The notes: a model not told the origin generated them from the sequence alone. A stretch of 8,834 nt of DNA from an uncultured Dorea sp. (GCA_934307335.1 CAKRCL010000061.1:1-8834); one strand, 5' to 3'. Positions 1-8,772 are shown, counted from the stretch's first letter. Translations and numbers: made by a program.

Positions 1-208
1 CCTTACAGTCATGGCAGTATTCCTGCTCACTATAACGAATCGGCTTTCCACATTTCAGACAACGGGGTTCCAGAATCTGTAATTCATCCACTTTTTTCCT
101 GCAGGAATGACAGATCCCATCACAATTTACTTTTCCACAAAAAGGACATGTTTTAGGCCAGAAAATATTTAAAATCTTGTCTGTCCATTTTTCTATATAT
201 TTTTTCAC
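1..208 (-). CDS. comF: ComF family protein, N-terminal part (runs off the window)
   Basis: This is the first 69 codons of a gene cut by the window edge. It starts at a GTG whose G is the last base of the recD2 TAG stop. The visible protein begins MKKYIEKWTDKILNIFWP and then has four Cys pairs or near-pairs: C21-C24, C33-C36 (with an extra C29), C50-C53 and C65-C68. A short hydrophobic lead followed by 'P-x-x-CPFCG' and a second Cys cluster is the usual N-terminus of ComF/ComFC-type proteins. Members are normally about 220-240 residues and carry a C-terminal phosphoribosyltransferase-like domain, which lies outside the window here. In naturally competent bacteria ComFC helps in uptake or processing of transforming DNA; in many Clostridia its role is unproven. 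Overlap with recD2 implies co-transcription and translational coupling. No in-frame ATG lies near the start, so GTG is preferred. Confidence 0.85.
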   Translation of the reverse strand, partial: MKKYIEKWTDKILNIFWPKTCPFCGKVNCDGICHSCRKKVDELQILEPRCLKCGKPIRYSEQEYCHDCK

Positions 209-2439
209 TATGCAAGTTCCTGGATTCGCTCCGCCAGACTTGTATTTCGCTTTTGTTCACTCGTATTTTGAATCATTTCCTGAAAGACAGAATCACTTCC
301 TACCAGCGTCACACATTTTCTTGCTCGTGTCACCGCAGTATAGATCAGATTTCGATTGTATAATTGTCTTGGTCCCTGTAATAACGGAATTACAACTGCC
401 GGATACTCACTTCCCTGTGCCTTATGTATTGTAATCGCATACGCAAGTTCCAACTCTTCCAACAGGACATATGGGTACTTCACCTTACGTTGTTCATCAT
501 ATTCAACAGTGATAGTCTCTTCATAGGTATTTATGTTACGAATAACTCCCATATCTCCATTAAATACCCCAACACCTTTGTCTATCGTCATTCCATACTT
601 TGTACAGACTTCCCATTCCAGCTGATAATCATTTTTAATCTGCATAACTTTATCACCTTCACGGAACACGCGGTCTCCCACTTCTTTTTCCTGCTTTTGC
701 TCTGACGGTGGATTCAGATATTGCTGCAAAATCTTATTCAGACGTTCTACTCCCAGATTTCCTTTACGCATCGGTGTCAATACTTGGATGTCATATGGTG
801 ATGCATCTACAAATTTCGGAAGCTTTTTCTGAATCAAAGTAATAACGACACTAATGATCACATTGGGATCGGAGCGTTTTAAGAAAAAGAAATCCATGCT
901 CTTATTATCTAGTATAACCGGCTCTCCCCGATTGATTTTATGTGCATTAACAATGATGTCACTTTCTTTTGCCTGTCGAAATATCTTCTCCAGTTTCACG
1001 ACCGGAAAACATTCGGATGCGATCATATCCTTCAATACTCTTCCCGGTCCGACACTTGGAAGCTGATTTCCATCTCCGACCATGATCAGTCTTGTTCCTG
1101 GAATGATTGCATCTAAAAGAGCCTTCATAAGTGTCAAATCTACCATAGACATTTCATCAATGATAATTACATCTGCTTCCAGCGGATTTTCCGCATTTCT
1201 TCCAAATCCGTTTCCAAATCCTGCATTTCCACTCTTACTGTCATCCTCCGGATTGCCACTGACTTCCAAAAGGCGATGAATCGTCTGTGCTTCACAGCCT
1301 GTTGCCTCTGTCATCCGCTTTGCCGCACGCCCGGTCGGTGCTGCCAGCAAGATATCTGCTCCTTCTTCTTCAAAGAAATGTATCATCGCATTGATTGTTG
1401 TTGTCTTTCCGGTTCCCGGTCCACCTGTTACAATCAAAATTCCGTGACGTACGGATTCCATCACTGCTTCTCTCTGTCTGTCATCCAACGCAAGTTCTGC
1501 CTGTTTTTCGATTGTATAAATTCGATGTTCCAGGACAGATGGTGTCACATCAAAATCAACATTCAGATCATGTAGCATCTTTGCAACTGTAAGTTCCATA
1601 TAATAATAATGAGATGAGTATACCCGAAGTCCTTCATCTGATTCTTTCAGAACGACCTTTTTCTCCATAGCAAGATCCATAACATACTTTTCTATATGCT
1701 GAATCTCAACCTCCAGAAGCTGACTGGCACGATATAACAGAACATCTTGCAAAAGATAGATATGTCCTTCATTCACACTTTGAAGCAATGTATAGAAAAT
1801 ACCGCTTCGGATTCTGTAATCCGAATCCGTATGTATTCCAATCTTCGATGCGATCTCATCTGCAGTCTTGAACCCAACTCCAGGCACATGATCTGCCATC
1901 TGATATGGATTTTCTTCAATCACACGATACACATTTTGTCCGTAATGCTGATAGATTCTAGCTGCCAGTGTAGTAGAAATTCCATATTTTTGCAGAAAAA
2001 TCATAGCTTCTCGCATGTCTTTCTTTTCTTCTACCTGTACTGCAATCTCTCTGGCCTTTCGCTCACTGATTCCTTTTACTTCTGCCAGTCGTTCCGGTTC
2101 TTCTTCAATGACCCGAAATGTATCTCCACCAAATTTTTTTACAATACGTCCCGCCAATGCTGCTCCTACACCTTTGATTGCTCCAGAACCCAGATACCGC
2201 TCAATTGATACCTTGTCTTCCGGCTGGCACACCTTTGAAGTCTCTACTTGAAGCTGGGTTCCATACACCTTATGCACAATGTACTGTCCCGTCAGCTCCA
2301 AGAGTTCTCCCTCTTCAATATAATGGAATTTTCCCACACATGTCAGATCTCCGTCATCATTATTCAAATTGAATACTGTATATCCGTTATCCTCATTACG
2401 GTATACGATGTGCTCCACATAACCTTTAATTTCTTCCAT
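208..2439 (-). CDS. recD2: ATP-dependent RecD2-type DNA helicase (SF1B)
   Basis: The product is a 743-residue superfamily 1B helicase of the RecD2/YrrC group, which works without RecBC, unwinds DNA 5'-3' and is linked to repair and replication-fork upkeep. Residues 1-70 match the usual N-terminal domain (GYVEHIVYRNEDNGYTVF), and helix-hairpin-helix-like segments follow at about 83-205 (IKGVGAALAGRI, VPGVGFKTADEIA). Helicase motifs are complete: Walker A GGPGTGKTT 339-347, motif Ia APTGRAAKRM from 367, motif II IIDEMSM from 426, motif III GDGNQLPSVGPG 455-466, motif V HKAQGSE 672-678 and motif VI YTAVTRARK 700-708. Length is normal for the family (about 715-800). A Gly/Asn-rich stretch at about 395-418 separates motifs Ia and II. 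The start is the family-typical MEEIKGYVE; its ribosome site is weak (GGTAAGAG directly before the ATG). It lies 51 bp after mreB and overlaps comF by one base. Confidence 0.96.
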   Translation of the reverse strand: MEEIKGYVEHIVYRNEDNGYTVFNLNNDDGDLTCVGKFHYIEEGELLELTGQYIVHKVYGTQLQVETSKVCQPEDKVSIERYLGSGAIKGVGAALAGRIVKKFGGDTFRVIEEEPERLAEVKGISERKAREIAVQVEEKKDMREAMIFLQKYGISTTLAARIYQHYGQNVYRVIEENPYQMADHVPGVGFKTADEIASKIGIHTDSDYRIRSGIFYTLLQSVNEGHIYLLQDVLLYRASQLLEVEIQHIEKYVMDLAMEKKVVLKESDEGLRVYSSHYYYMELTVAKMLHDLNVDFDVTPSVLEHRIYTIEKQAELALDDRQREAVMESVRHGILIVTGGPGTGKTTTINAMIHFFEEEGADILLAAPTGRAAKRMTEATGCEAQTIHRLLEVSGNPEDDSKSGNAGFGNGFGRNAENPLEADVIIIDEMSMVDLTLMKALLDAIIPGTRLIMVGDGNQLPSVGPGRVLKDMIASECFPVVKLEKIFRQAKESDIIVNAHKINRGEPVILDNKSMDFFFLKRSDPNVIISVVITLIQKKLPKFVDASPYDIQVLTPMRKGNLGVERLNKILQQYLNPPSEQKQEKEVGDRVFREGDKVMQIKNDYQLEWEVCTKYGMTIDKGVGVFNGDMGVIRNINTYEETITVEYDEQRKVKYPYVLLEELELAYAITIHKAQGSEYPAVVIPLLQGPRQLYNRNLIYTAVTRARKCVTLVGSDSVFQEMIQNTSEQKRNTSLAERIQELA
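218..221 (-). promoter_or_regulatory. Ribosome binding site fixing the GTG start of comF
   Basis: AGGA on the minus strand, inside the last codons of recD2, sits 9 nt before the GTG at 208. It supports GTG as the start. The nearest downstream ATG (in AAAAATGG) is out of frame with the Cys-rich protein. Confidence 0.6.
1201..1224 (-). repeat. 12-bp in-frame tandem duplication in recD2
   Basis: On the plus strand two adjacent 12-bp units, TCCAAATCCGTT and TCCAAATCCTGC, agree at 9-10 of 12 positions. In recD2 they encode AGFG followed by NGFG (residues about 406-413), in the loop between motifs Ia and II. The frame is kept, so the effect is a slightly longer flexible loop. Confidence 0.6.
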
Positions 2440-2466
2440 TCTCTTACCAATTCCCGTTATCTTCTT

Positions 2467-2486
2467 CCAGCATTTTCAAATGCCGG
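2467..2486 (-). other. Small hairpin in the mreB-recD2 gap
   Basis: On the minus strand CCGGCATTT and AAATGCTGG can pair over 8-9 positions, one a G-U pair, starting 5 bases after the mreB stop. The loop is tight, so the innermost pairs probably open. No run of T follows, so it does not look like an intrinsic terminator. It may be an RNA-processing or stability element between mreB and recD2, or chance. Confidence 0.35.
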
Positions 2487-2490
2487 AATT

Positions 2491-3480
2491 CTATAACTCT
2501 CTTCTGGCATTCATAAGTTCTACATACTCTCCAGTTCCGATTGCTACGACCTTCGTCGGATCTTCTGCAGTCATCGTATTAATTCCGGTTCTCTCTTCAA
2601 TCATCTCTTCCAGACCACGAAGCTTTGCCCCGCCTCCGGTCAGCATAATACCACGCTCCAGAATATCTGCGGAAAGCTCAGGCGGTGTACGTTCCAGAAC
2701 GCTGATAATTGCTTCTATAATCTGATTAGAAGTCCCCTGAAGCGCCCTCTCTGTCTCTGCTGAAGTGACTGTAACCGTCTTTGGCAACCCAGTCACAAGA
2801 TTGCGCCCACTAATTTTCATTGCTTCATTCTCAATTAATGGATATGTTGTGCCAATTTTAATCTTAATATCTTCTGCAGTTCTGTCACCAATCAACAGAT
2901 TATGCTTCTTTTTCATATAACGCACAATTGCTTCATCAAAATCATCTCCTGCGACTTTCAAAGATGTGCTGACTACCGTTCCTCCAAGGGAAATCACAGC
3001 CACATCTGTTGTTCCCCCTCCGATATCCACGATCAGGTTACCACAAGCTTTTGAAATATCTATACCTGCTCCGATTGCTGCCGCCACTGGTTCTTCAATC
3101 AAATATACATCTCTTGCTCCTGCTGCAAACGTCGCCTGTTGTACTGCATTTCTCTCAACTTCTGTCACACCACTTGGCACACAGATACTGATACGTGGTT
3201 TCTGAAATGTTCTTCTTCCCAGTGCTTTCTGAACAAAATATTTGATCATCTTCTCTGTTACGGTATAATCAGAAATAACTCCTTGTCGCAAAGGACGCAC
3301 TGCGATAATATTGCCCGGCGTTCTTCCCAGCATAAGACGAGCCTCCTCGCCGATTGCCTTCACTTCATTGCTGTCTCTGTCAAAAGCAACAACGGAAGGC
3401 TCTTTGAGAATAACTCCTTTTCCCTTCACATATACAAGAATACTGGCTGTTCCCAGATCTATTCCAATATCTACTGCCAT
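2491..3480 (-). CDS. mreB: MreB/Mbl-family actin-like rod-shape protein
   Basis: The product is a 329-residue bacterial actin homologue that binds ATP, forms filaments under the membrane and guides side-wall peptidoglycan synthesis. Family marks are the phosphate-1 loop IDLGTAS (7-13), the RTPGNIIAVRPLRQGVISD block (53-71), the IEEPVAAAIGAG segment (128-139) with the conserved glutamates of the ATPase site, the phosphate-2 loop DIGGGTTDVAVIS (152-164), GDRTAEDIKIKIG (198-210), RTPPELSADI (264-273) and the adenosine motif TGGGAKLRGL (281-290). The N-terminus is short: MAVDIGIDLG has no extra amphipathic leader. Neither mreC nor mreD follows, so this may be a second, Mbl- or MreBH-like paralogue; the sequence does not settle this. 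The ATG is preceded by AAAGAGG (3494-3488), 7 nt upstream. It has its own promoter and heads the mreB-recD2-comF unit. Confidence 0.95.
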   Translation of the reverse strand: MAVDIGIDLGTASILVYVKGKGVILKEPSVVAFDRDSNEVKAIGEEARLMLGRTPGNIIAVRPLRQGVISDYTVTEKMIKYFVQKALGRRTFQKPRISICVPSGVTEVERNAVQQATFAAGARDVYLIEEPVAAAIGAGIDISKACGNLIVDIGGGTTDVAVISLGGTVVSTSLKVAGDDFDEAIVRYMKKKHNLLIGDRTAEDIKIKIGTTYPLIENEAMKISGRNLVTGLPKTVTVTSAETERALQGTSNQIIEAIISVLERTPPELSADILERGIMLTGGGAKLRGLEEMIEERTGINTMTAEDPTKVVAIGTGEYVELMNARREL

Positions 3481-3620
3481 GATATAACCTCTTTCTTTCT
3501 GCTATCCCTTTTACCCATATCATTATCTTTCGTTTTACCGGGAAGTGCAACCCTTTTTTCCTTAAATATTTGTGAAGATAATTTCAACTTATCCTTATTT
3601 CAGACAAATTTCTTCTATAT
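3481..3620. other. uvrA-mreB intergenic region
   Basis: This 140-bp A+T-rich gap contains the mreB promoter and ribosome site. Just after the uvrA stop there is only a weak bulged stem (3575-3596, minus strand AAGGATAA with TTATCTT) with no T tract. Read-through from uvrBA into mreB therefore cannot be excluded. No small gene was seen. Confidence 0.5.
3522..3550 (-). promoter_or_regulatory. Sigma-A type promoter for mreB-recD2-comF
   Basis: On the minus strand TTGCAC (3550-3545) and GATAAT (3527-3522) are separated by exactly 17 nt, each one or two bases from the TTGACA/TATAAT consensus. A start near 3515 would give a leader of about 35 nt, ending in the AAAGAGG ribosome site. It lies in the gap after uvrA and indicates that mreB starts a new transcription unit. 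Confidence 0.7.
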
Positions 3621-6467
3621 CTACGGTCTTTCTAACATCGGTTTTATATATTTCCCAGTATAAGATAACGGACTTGCTGCAACCTCTTCCGGTGTTCCTT
3701 TGGCGATAACAGTTCCTCCTTTGTCACCGCCTTCCGGTCCCATATCAATAATATAATCTGCCGTTTTTATCACGTCCAGATTGTGTTCGATCACAACAAC
3801 TGTATTACCGTCCGCAGATAATCTATGCAGAATCTCTGTTAGTTTATGCACATCTGCAAAATGTAATCCGGTCGTCGGCTCATCCAGAATATAAATCGTC
3901 TTTCCGGTGCTTCTTTTGCTGAGTTCTGTTGCCAGTTTGATTCTTTGCGCCTCCCCACCGGAAAGCTGTGTTGAAGGCTGTCCCAGACGGATATAAGAAA
4001 GTCCCACATCATAAAGTGTTTCCATTTTTCTACGGATACTTGGTACATTTTCAAAGAAATGCAAGGCTTCTTCCACCGTCATATTCAGAACATCATATAT
4101 ACTCTTTCCTTTGTATTTTACCTCCAGTGTCTCTCGGTTATACCTCTTTCCATGGCAAACCTCACAAGGCACATACACATCTGGAAGAAAATGCATCTCT
4201 ATCTTCAGGATTCCATCTCCCGCACAGGCCTCACAGCGCCCACCTTTTACATTAAAACTGAATCTTCCTTTTTTATAGCCCCTGGCTTTTGCATCTGCCG
4301 TCGCAGCAAAGAGATCACGAATCAAGTCAAAGACCCCTGTGTAAGTTGCCGGATTAGATCTTGGTGTTCTTCCAATCGGAGACTGGTCGATCGCAATAAC
4401 TTTGTCTAACTGTTCTAAGCCTTCGACAGAACTGTGTTTTCCCGGAATGACTCTTGCTCGATTTAAATCTCTTGCAAGACGTTTGTATAAAATCTCATTA
4501 ATAAGTGAACTTTTTCCTGACCCGGATACTCCAGTGACACAAGTCATGACTCCAAGTGGAATCTCTACATCTACATTTTTTAAATTATTTTCCTTTGCAC
4601 CACAAATTTTAATCCAGCCGGACGGTGCTGCACGATGCTCTGGTACCGGAATCTTCATTCTTCCACTGAGATATGCCCCGGTAATAGATTTTTTATTTTT
4701 CATAATCTGCTCTGCAGTTCCACAGGCGATCACTTCTCCACCATGTTCTCCGGCCCCCGGTCCGATATCCACTATATAATCAGCCGCGCGCATAGTATCT
4801 TCATCATGCTCGACTACAATAACAGAATTTCCAAGATCTCGTAAATGTTTCAATGTCCCTAGAAGTTTATCATTATCTCTCTGATGTAATCCAATACTTG
4901 GTTCATCTAGAATGTATGCCACTCCGACCAGTCCTGAACCAATCTGTGTCGCAAGACGAATTCTCTGAGCTTCTCCTCCGGATAATGTTCCGGTAGCACG
5001 TGCGAGAGTCAGGTAATCCAGACCTACGTCCATCAAAAACTTAATTCTCGCCTGAATCTCTTTTAAAATCTGTCCTCCGATCATCTTCTGCTGCTCTGTA
5101 AGCGCCAGACTGCCCATAAACTCCTGCAAACGTTCAATTGACATCTCTGTCACTTCTGCAATATTCTTTCCACCGACCGTCACCGCCAATGCCTCTGGTT
5201 TCAAACGCTGACCACCACATTTTCTACAAGGTGTAATTCTCATAAATTCTTCATATTCTGCTTTCATCGTGTCGGAAGAAGTCTCACGATATCTGCGCTC
5301 GACATTCCGAATCAGCCCTTCAAACGCAACATCATATGTGCCTTCGCCTCGCTGACCTTTATAATGAACTTTCAGTTCACGTCCATTCGTTCCATGAAGA
5401 ATCACATCGTGGATTTCCTGTGGATAATCTTGAAACGGTGTGTCCAGCGAAAATCCATATTCTTTTGTCAATGCATCCAAAATCGCATAGGTAAAACTCT
5501 TTTTATCCGTACAAGACTGCCATCCCATAACAGTTATGGCTCCTTCGCTAATGCTCAGTCTTTTATCCGGAATCATCAAATCCTCATCAAACTCCATCTT
5601 ATATCCCAGTCCAAAGCACTCCGGGCATGCACCAAATGGATTATTAAAAGAAAAGCTTCTTGGTTCAATCTCATCAATACTGATTCCACAATCCGGACAC
5701 GAAAAACTTTGGCTGAAATTCAATGGTTCTCCATCAATGACATCTACAATCATCAGTCCTTCTGCCAAATGCAGCACGTTTTCAATGGAATCTGTCAGGC
5801 GTTTCTCAATTCCAGGTTTTACAACAAGACGGTCAACAATAATTTCAATATTATGTTTTATATTCTTATCTAAAGTAATCTCTTCAGACAATTCATAGAG
5901 ACTGCCGTCTATACGAACACGTACATATCCACTTTTCTTTGCTCTGTCCAGTACTTTTTCATGGCGTCCTTTCCGGCCACGGACAACTGGTGCAAGAAGC
6001 TGGATTTTTGTACGTTCCGGAAGCTCCATAATCTGATCCACCATCTGATCTACTGTCTGTTTCTTAATCTCACGTCCACATTTTGGACAATGCGGGATTC
6101 CAACTCTTGCATACAAAAGTCGAAAATAATCATAAATCTCCGTTACTGTTCCGACTGTAGAACGTGGATTTCGATTCGTCGACTTCTGATCAATAGAAAT
6201 GGCTGGCGAAAGTCCTTCGATACTTTCCACATCCGGCTTTTCCATCTGTCCCAAAAACTGTCTTGCATAGGAAGACAACGATTCCATATATCTTCTCTGC
6301 CCTTCTGCATAAATAGTATCAAACGCCAGAGACGATTTTCCGGAACCACTCAGCCCTGTCAGGACTACAAGTTCATTTCTCGGAATATCCAAATCCACAT
6401 TCTTCAAATTGTGCTCATTCGCACCTCTGATTTTTATAAATTGTCTTTTCTCTTTTTTCGCTGCCAT
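3621..6467 (-). CDS. uvrA: UvrA, excinuclease ABC subunit A
   Basis: The product is the 948-residue damage sensor of nucleotide excision repair, an ABC-type ATPase that dimerises, scans DNA for distortions and loads UvrB. Both ATPase halves are whole: Walker A GLSGSGKS (38-45) and GVSGSGKS (646-653), signatures LSGGEAQRI (495-503 and 835-843), and Walker B/D-loop segments [11 protein letters not shown] (518-528) and [11 protein letters not shown] (859-869). Zinc-binding Cys pairs are seen at C127-C130 with C414-C417, C257-C260 with C281-C284 (20 residues between) and C745-C748 with C768-C771 (19 between). Length is normal (about 940-960). The ATG follows AGAGGA (6483-6478) by 10 nt, and the family-typical start '[16 protein letters not shown]' comes next. 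It lies 46 bp after uvrB with no clear promoter between, so a uvrBA operon is likely. No truncation or lost motif was found. Confidence 0.98.
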   Translation of the reverse strand: MAAKKEKRQFIKIRGANEHNLKNVDLDIPRNELVVLTGLSGSGKSSLAFDTIYAEGQRRYMESLSSYARQFLGQMEKPDVESIEGLSPAISIDQKSTNRNPRSTVGTVTEIYDYFRLLYARVGIPHCPKCGREIKKQTVDQMVDQIMELPERTKIQLLAPVVRGRKGRHEKVLDRAKKSGYVRVRIDGSLYELSEEITLDKNIKHNIEIIVDRLVVKPGIEKRLTDSIENVLHLAEGLMIVDVIDGEPLNFSQSFSCPDCGISIDEIEPRSFSFNNPFGACPECFGLGYKMEFDEDLMIPDKRLSISEGAITVMGWQSCTDKKSFTYAILDALTKEYGFSLDTPFQDYPQEIHDVILHGTNGRELKVHYKGQRGEGTYDVAFEGLIRNVERRYRETSSDTMKAEYEEFMRITPCRKCGGQRLKPEALAVTVGGKNIAEVTEMSIERLQEFMGSLALTEQQKMIGGQILKEIQARIKFLMDVGLDYLTLARATGTLSGGEAQRIRLATQIGSGLVGVAYILDEPSIGLHQRDNDKLLGTLKHLRDLGNSVIVVEHDEDTMRAADYIVDIGPGAGEHGGEVIACGTAEQIMKNKKSITGAYLSGRMKIPVPEHRAAPSGWIKICGAKENNLKNVDVEIPLGVMTCVTGVSGSGKSSLINEILYKRLARDLNRARVIPGKHSSVEGLEQLDKVIAIDQSPIGRTPRSNPATYTGVFDLIRDLFAATADAKARGYKKGRFSFNVKGGRCEACAGDGILKIEMHFLPDVYVPCEVCHGKRYNRETLEVKYKGKSIYDVLNMTVEEALHFFENVPSIRRKMETLYDVGLSYIRLGQPSTQLSGGEAQRIKLATELSKRSTGKTIYILDEPTTGLHFADVHKLTEILHRLSADGNTVVVIEHNLDVIKTADYIIDMGPEGGDKGGTVIAKGTPEEVAASPLSYTGKYIKPMLERP

Positions 6468-6477
6468 TGTTATTATT

Positions 6478-6483
6478 TCCTCT
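6478..6483 (-). promoter_or_regulatory. Ribosome binding site of uvrA
   Basis: AGAGGA on the minus strand lies 10 nt before the uvrA ATG, in the 46-bp uvrB-uvrA gap. The spacing is slightly long but usable. A TATAAA further upstream in this gap has no fitting -35 box. Confidence 0.6.
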
Positions 6484-6513
6484 ATATTTATACTATGATA
6501 AGGTAAAAGTCCT

Positions 6514-8568
6514 CTATTCTTTTAACATCTTTTTTAACTCGATCAACTTATCCCTTAATTCTGCTGCAACCTCAAAATTGAGTTCTGCTGCCGCTTTTTT
6601 CATCTGTTTTGTCACATCTGCAATTAACTTTTCAAGTTCTTTCTCACTCATAGATTCTGGATCTTTATCCATCTGAATCTCCGCAGCTGCAACCTTTTTG
6701 GAAACACTGATCAAATCCCTGACACTTTTTTGAATTGTAGTCGGTGTTATTCCATGTTCCTCATTATATGCCATCTGAATCTCGCGACGACGCTTTGTCT
6801 CTTCAATCGCATTCTTCATGGAATCTGTCATATTATCTGCATACATGATAACATGTCCTTTTGCATTACGCGCCGCACGTCCAATCGTCTGCACAAGCGA
6901 AGTCTCGGAACGAAGAAATCCTTCTTTATCTGCATCTAGAATTGCAACTAACGTGATTTCCGGAATATCCAATCCTTCTCGCAAAAGGTTGATTCCGACC
7001 AACACATCAAAAACATCCAAACGCATATCACGCACGATTTCTGTTCTTTCCAGCGTATCAATATCTGAGTGCAGGTAGCGGACACGAATACCCAGCTCTC
7101 GCATATAATCTGTCAAATCTTCTGCCATACGCTTCGTCAATGTAGTAATCAGAATCTTATGCTTTCCGGCAATCTCTTTTTTCACTTCACCTATGAGATC
7201 ATCAATCTGACCTTCAACCGGACGGACCTCAATCTCCGGATCCAAAAGTCCTGTTGGACGAATTACCTGCTCTGCCCGTAATAATTCGTGCTCTTCCTCG
7301 TACTGTCCCGGTGTTGCAGACACAAAAAGCACCTGATCAATTTTACTCTCAAATTCATCAAAACTAAGAGGTCTGTTATCCAACGCTGACGGAAGACGGA
7401 ATCCATATTCTACAAGAGTCCTTTTTCTGGACTGGTCTCCATGATACATACCGCCAATCTGCGGAACTGTCTTATGTGACTCATCAATCATTATAACGAA
7501 ATCATCCGGAAAATAATCAATCAGCGTATGTGGTGGCTGCCCCGGTGCCAATCCCGTTAAATGTCTGGAATAATTCTCAATTCCGGAACAAAAGCCTGTC
7601 TCTCGCATCATCTCTATATCAAAATTCGTTCGCTCCGCAATTCTCTGTGCTTCCAGAAGTTTTCCTTCACTTTTGAAATACTTCACCTGCTCTTCTAATT
7701 CAACTTCAATCTCACGAATTGCTCGTTCCATATTTTCTTTTGAAACGACATAATGCGATGCCGGAAATATAGCCACATGATTTAATTCATTCTTCACCTC
7801 TCCAGTCAGTAGATCAATCTCTGTGATACGATCAATCTCATCTCCAAAGAACTCCACACGGACTGCATATTCTTCGGAACCTGCCGGAAATATCTCAACT
7901 ACATCCCCATGGACGCGAAATGTGCCTCGCTTGAAATCCATCTCATTTCTATCATATTGAATATCCACCAGTTTGCGAAGCACTTCATCCCTGTCTTTCT
8001 CCATGCCCGGACGTAATGATATTACCATGTTCTGATAATCGATTGGAGATCCCAAGCCATAAATGCAGGACACACTGGCCACAATGATTACATCCCGGCG
8101 CTCAGAAAGTGCTGCTGTTGCAGAATGTCGCAGCTTATCAATTTCATCATTGATAGACGAATCTTTTGCAATGTAAGTGTCTGAAGACGGAACATAAGCT
8201 TCTGGTTGATAATAATCGTAATAGGAGACAAAATATTCCACTGCGTTATCGGGGAACATCTCCTTGAACTCTCCGTACAACTGAGCTGCAAGTGTTTTAT
8301 TATGAGCGATGACAAGCGTCGGCTTCTGTAATTGCTGAATCACATTTGCCATCGTAAAAGTTTTTCCAGAACCCGTAACCCCTAGTAAAGTCTGGCATTG
8401 ATTGCCTTCCTTGAACCCTTTCACAAGCTCTGCAATCGCCTGTGGCTGGTCTCCGGTTGGCTCGTATGGGGCTTTTAATTTAAAAGCATGTCCGCCCTGC
8501 GGGCTGCTTTTATGAGCAAGTAGCTGATCATTGTCAGCGGATTGCGAATGTCCTTTTTCTGCATTCAT
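6514..8568 (-). CDS. uvrB: UvrB, excinuclease ABC subunit B
   Basis: The product is the damage-verifying helicase-like subunit of UvrABC, which takes DNA from UvrA and forms the complex that UvrC cuts. Counting 684 residues from the chosen start: Walker A GVTGSGKT (63-70), the DNA-gripping beta-hairpin region [21 protein letters not shown] (from 117), DESH (362-365), SATPG (417-421), [10 protein letters not shown] (528-537), QTIGRAARN (560-568) and a C-terminal UVR coiled motif (about 644-679) that contacts UvrA and UvrC. An upstream in-frame ATG at 8583 would give 689 residues but has no ribosome site. The ATG at 8568 has GGAGGG seven bases upstream and is preferred. Residues 1-28 ([20 protein letters not shown] and on) precede the usual start of homology, [17 protein letters not shown], and are not typical of UvrB; no start codon lies between. 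Confidence 0.97.
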   Translation of the reverse strand: MNAEKGHSQSADNDQLLAHKSSPQGGHAFKLKAPYEPTGDQPQAIAELVKGFKEGNQCQTLLGVTGSGKTFTMANVIQQLQKPTLVIAHNKTLAAQLYGEFKEMFPDNAVEYFVSYYDYYQPEAYVPSSDTYIAKDSSINDEIDKLRHSATAALSERRDVIIVASVSCIYGLGSPIDYQNMVISLRPGMEKDRDEVLRKLVDIQYDRNEMDFKRGTFRVHGDVVEIFPAGSEEYAVRVEFFGDEIDRITEIDLLTGEVKNELNHVAIFPASHYVVSKENMERAIREIEVELEEQVKYFKSEGKLLEAQRIAERTNFDIEMMRETGFCSGIENYSRHLTGLAPGQPPHTLIDYFPDDFVIMIDESHKTVPQIGGMYHGDQSRKRTLVEYGFRLPSALDNRPLSFDEFESKIDQVLFVSATPGQYEEEHELLRAEQVIRPTGLLDPEIEVRPVEGQIDDLIGEVKKEIAGKHKILITTLTKRMAEDLTDYMRELGIRVRYLHSDIDTLERTEIVRDMRLDVFDVLVGINLLREGLDIPEITLVAILDADKEGFLRSETSLVQTIGRAARNAKGHVIMYADNMTDSMKNAIEETKRRREIQMAYNEEHGITPTTIQKSVRDLISVSKKVAAAEIQMDKDPESMSEKELEKLIADVTKQMKKAAAELNFEVAAELRDKLIELKKMLKE
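8481..8512 (-). other. Terminator-like hairpin inside the uvrB N-terminal codons
   Basis: Outer arms TAAAAGCA (8481-8488) and TGCTTTTA (8505-8512) pair perfectly over 8 bp. Inner arms GCCC (8494-8497) and GGGC (8501-8504) pair around a 3-base loop, with a 5-base bulge at 8489-8493. On either strand this gives A-run, GC stem, T-run, like a bidirectional terminator. It lies in frame in uvrB, encoding about residues 19-29, within the stretch absent from typical UvrB. It may be a captured terminator or small palindromic insert; its activity is unknown. Confidence 0.5.
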
Positions 8569-8575
8569 GGTAAAT

Positions 8576-8581
8576 CCCTCC
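8576..8581 (-). promoter_or_regulatory. Ribosome binding site deciding the uvrB start
   Basis: GGAGGG on the minus strand lies 7 nt before the ATG at 8568, an ideal spacing. It overlaps codons 1-3 of the longer in-frame reading from 8583, which itself has only GTCACAA in front. This makes 8568 the start. Confidence 0.8.
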
Positions 8582-8582
8582 A

Positions 8583-8701
8583 TTTGTGACTTTTACTATG
8601 ACCAATATCAGCCAAAAATTCGTATCCAGATTCGTAACGAAACGCCTATTTTTGTCTCGAATAAAGGTCATTTTTGTCTCGTTACGAATAAAAGTCACAA
8701 A
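8583..8701. repeat. 119-bp inverted-repeat element in the uvrB leader
   Basis: The ends TTTGTGACTTTTA (8583-8595) and TAAAAGTCACAAA (8689-8701) are perfect 13-bp inverted repeats. A second perfect 11-bp inverted pair, ATTCGTAACGA (8630-8640) and TCGTTACGAAT (8679-8689), abuts the right end. Inside, ATTTTTGTCTCG occurs twice (8648-8659 and 8670-8681) at a 22-bp period. The whole can fold into one long stem with a 34-nt side bulge. It contains no transposase and no clear target duplication. It resembles a MITE-like or structured regulatory repeat; whether it occurs elsewhere in the genome cannot be seen here. It ends two bases before the uvrB ribosome site. Confidence 0.6.
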
Positions 8702-8772
8702 ATTCATATTTGCGGATAAAACAGCACTCGGAAATACCTGATGATACCAGGCTCCGGTTCTGTCATATTTTT

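Noticed and set aside
2444..2473. Nine-codon frame MLEEDNGNW ending just before recD2
   Set aside because: It has no ribosome site and begins inside the intergenic hairpin; too short to support as a leader peptide.
3568..3609. Possible intrinsic terminator after uvrA
   Set aside because: A bulged A+T-rich stem and weak outer arms (ATTTGT/ACAAAT) can be drawn, but there is no GC-rich stem and no T run, so it was not called a terminator.
5961..6506. Plus-strand open frame of 181 codons opposite uvrA
   Set aside because: It is a mirror of the uvrA coding strand, has no ribosome site or recognisable domain, and is Cys/Ile/Arg-rich as expected for an antisense shadow. The same applies to the other plus-strand frames opposite uvrB, uvrA, mreB and recD2.
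6468..6513. Separate uvrA promoter in the uvrB-uvrA gap
   Set aside because: TATAAA is present, but the bases 16-17 nt upstream (GAGGAC or AGAGGA) do not resemble a -35 box, and there is no extended -10.
8648..8681. Two direct repeats resembling the start of a CRISPR array
   Set aside because: There are only two 12-bp copies with a 10-bp gap, they lie within a larger palindromic element, and no cas gene is nearby.
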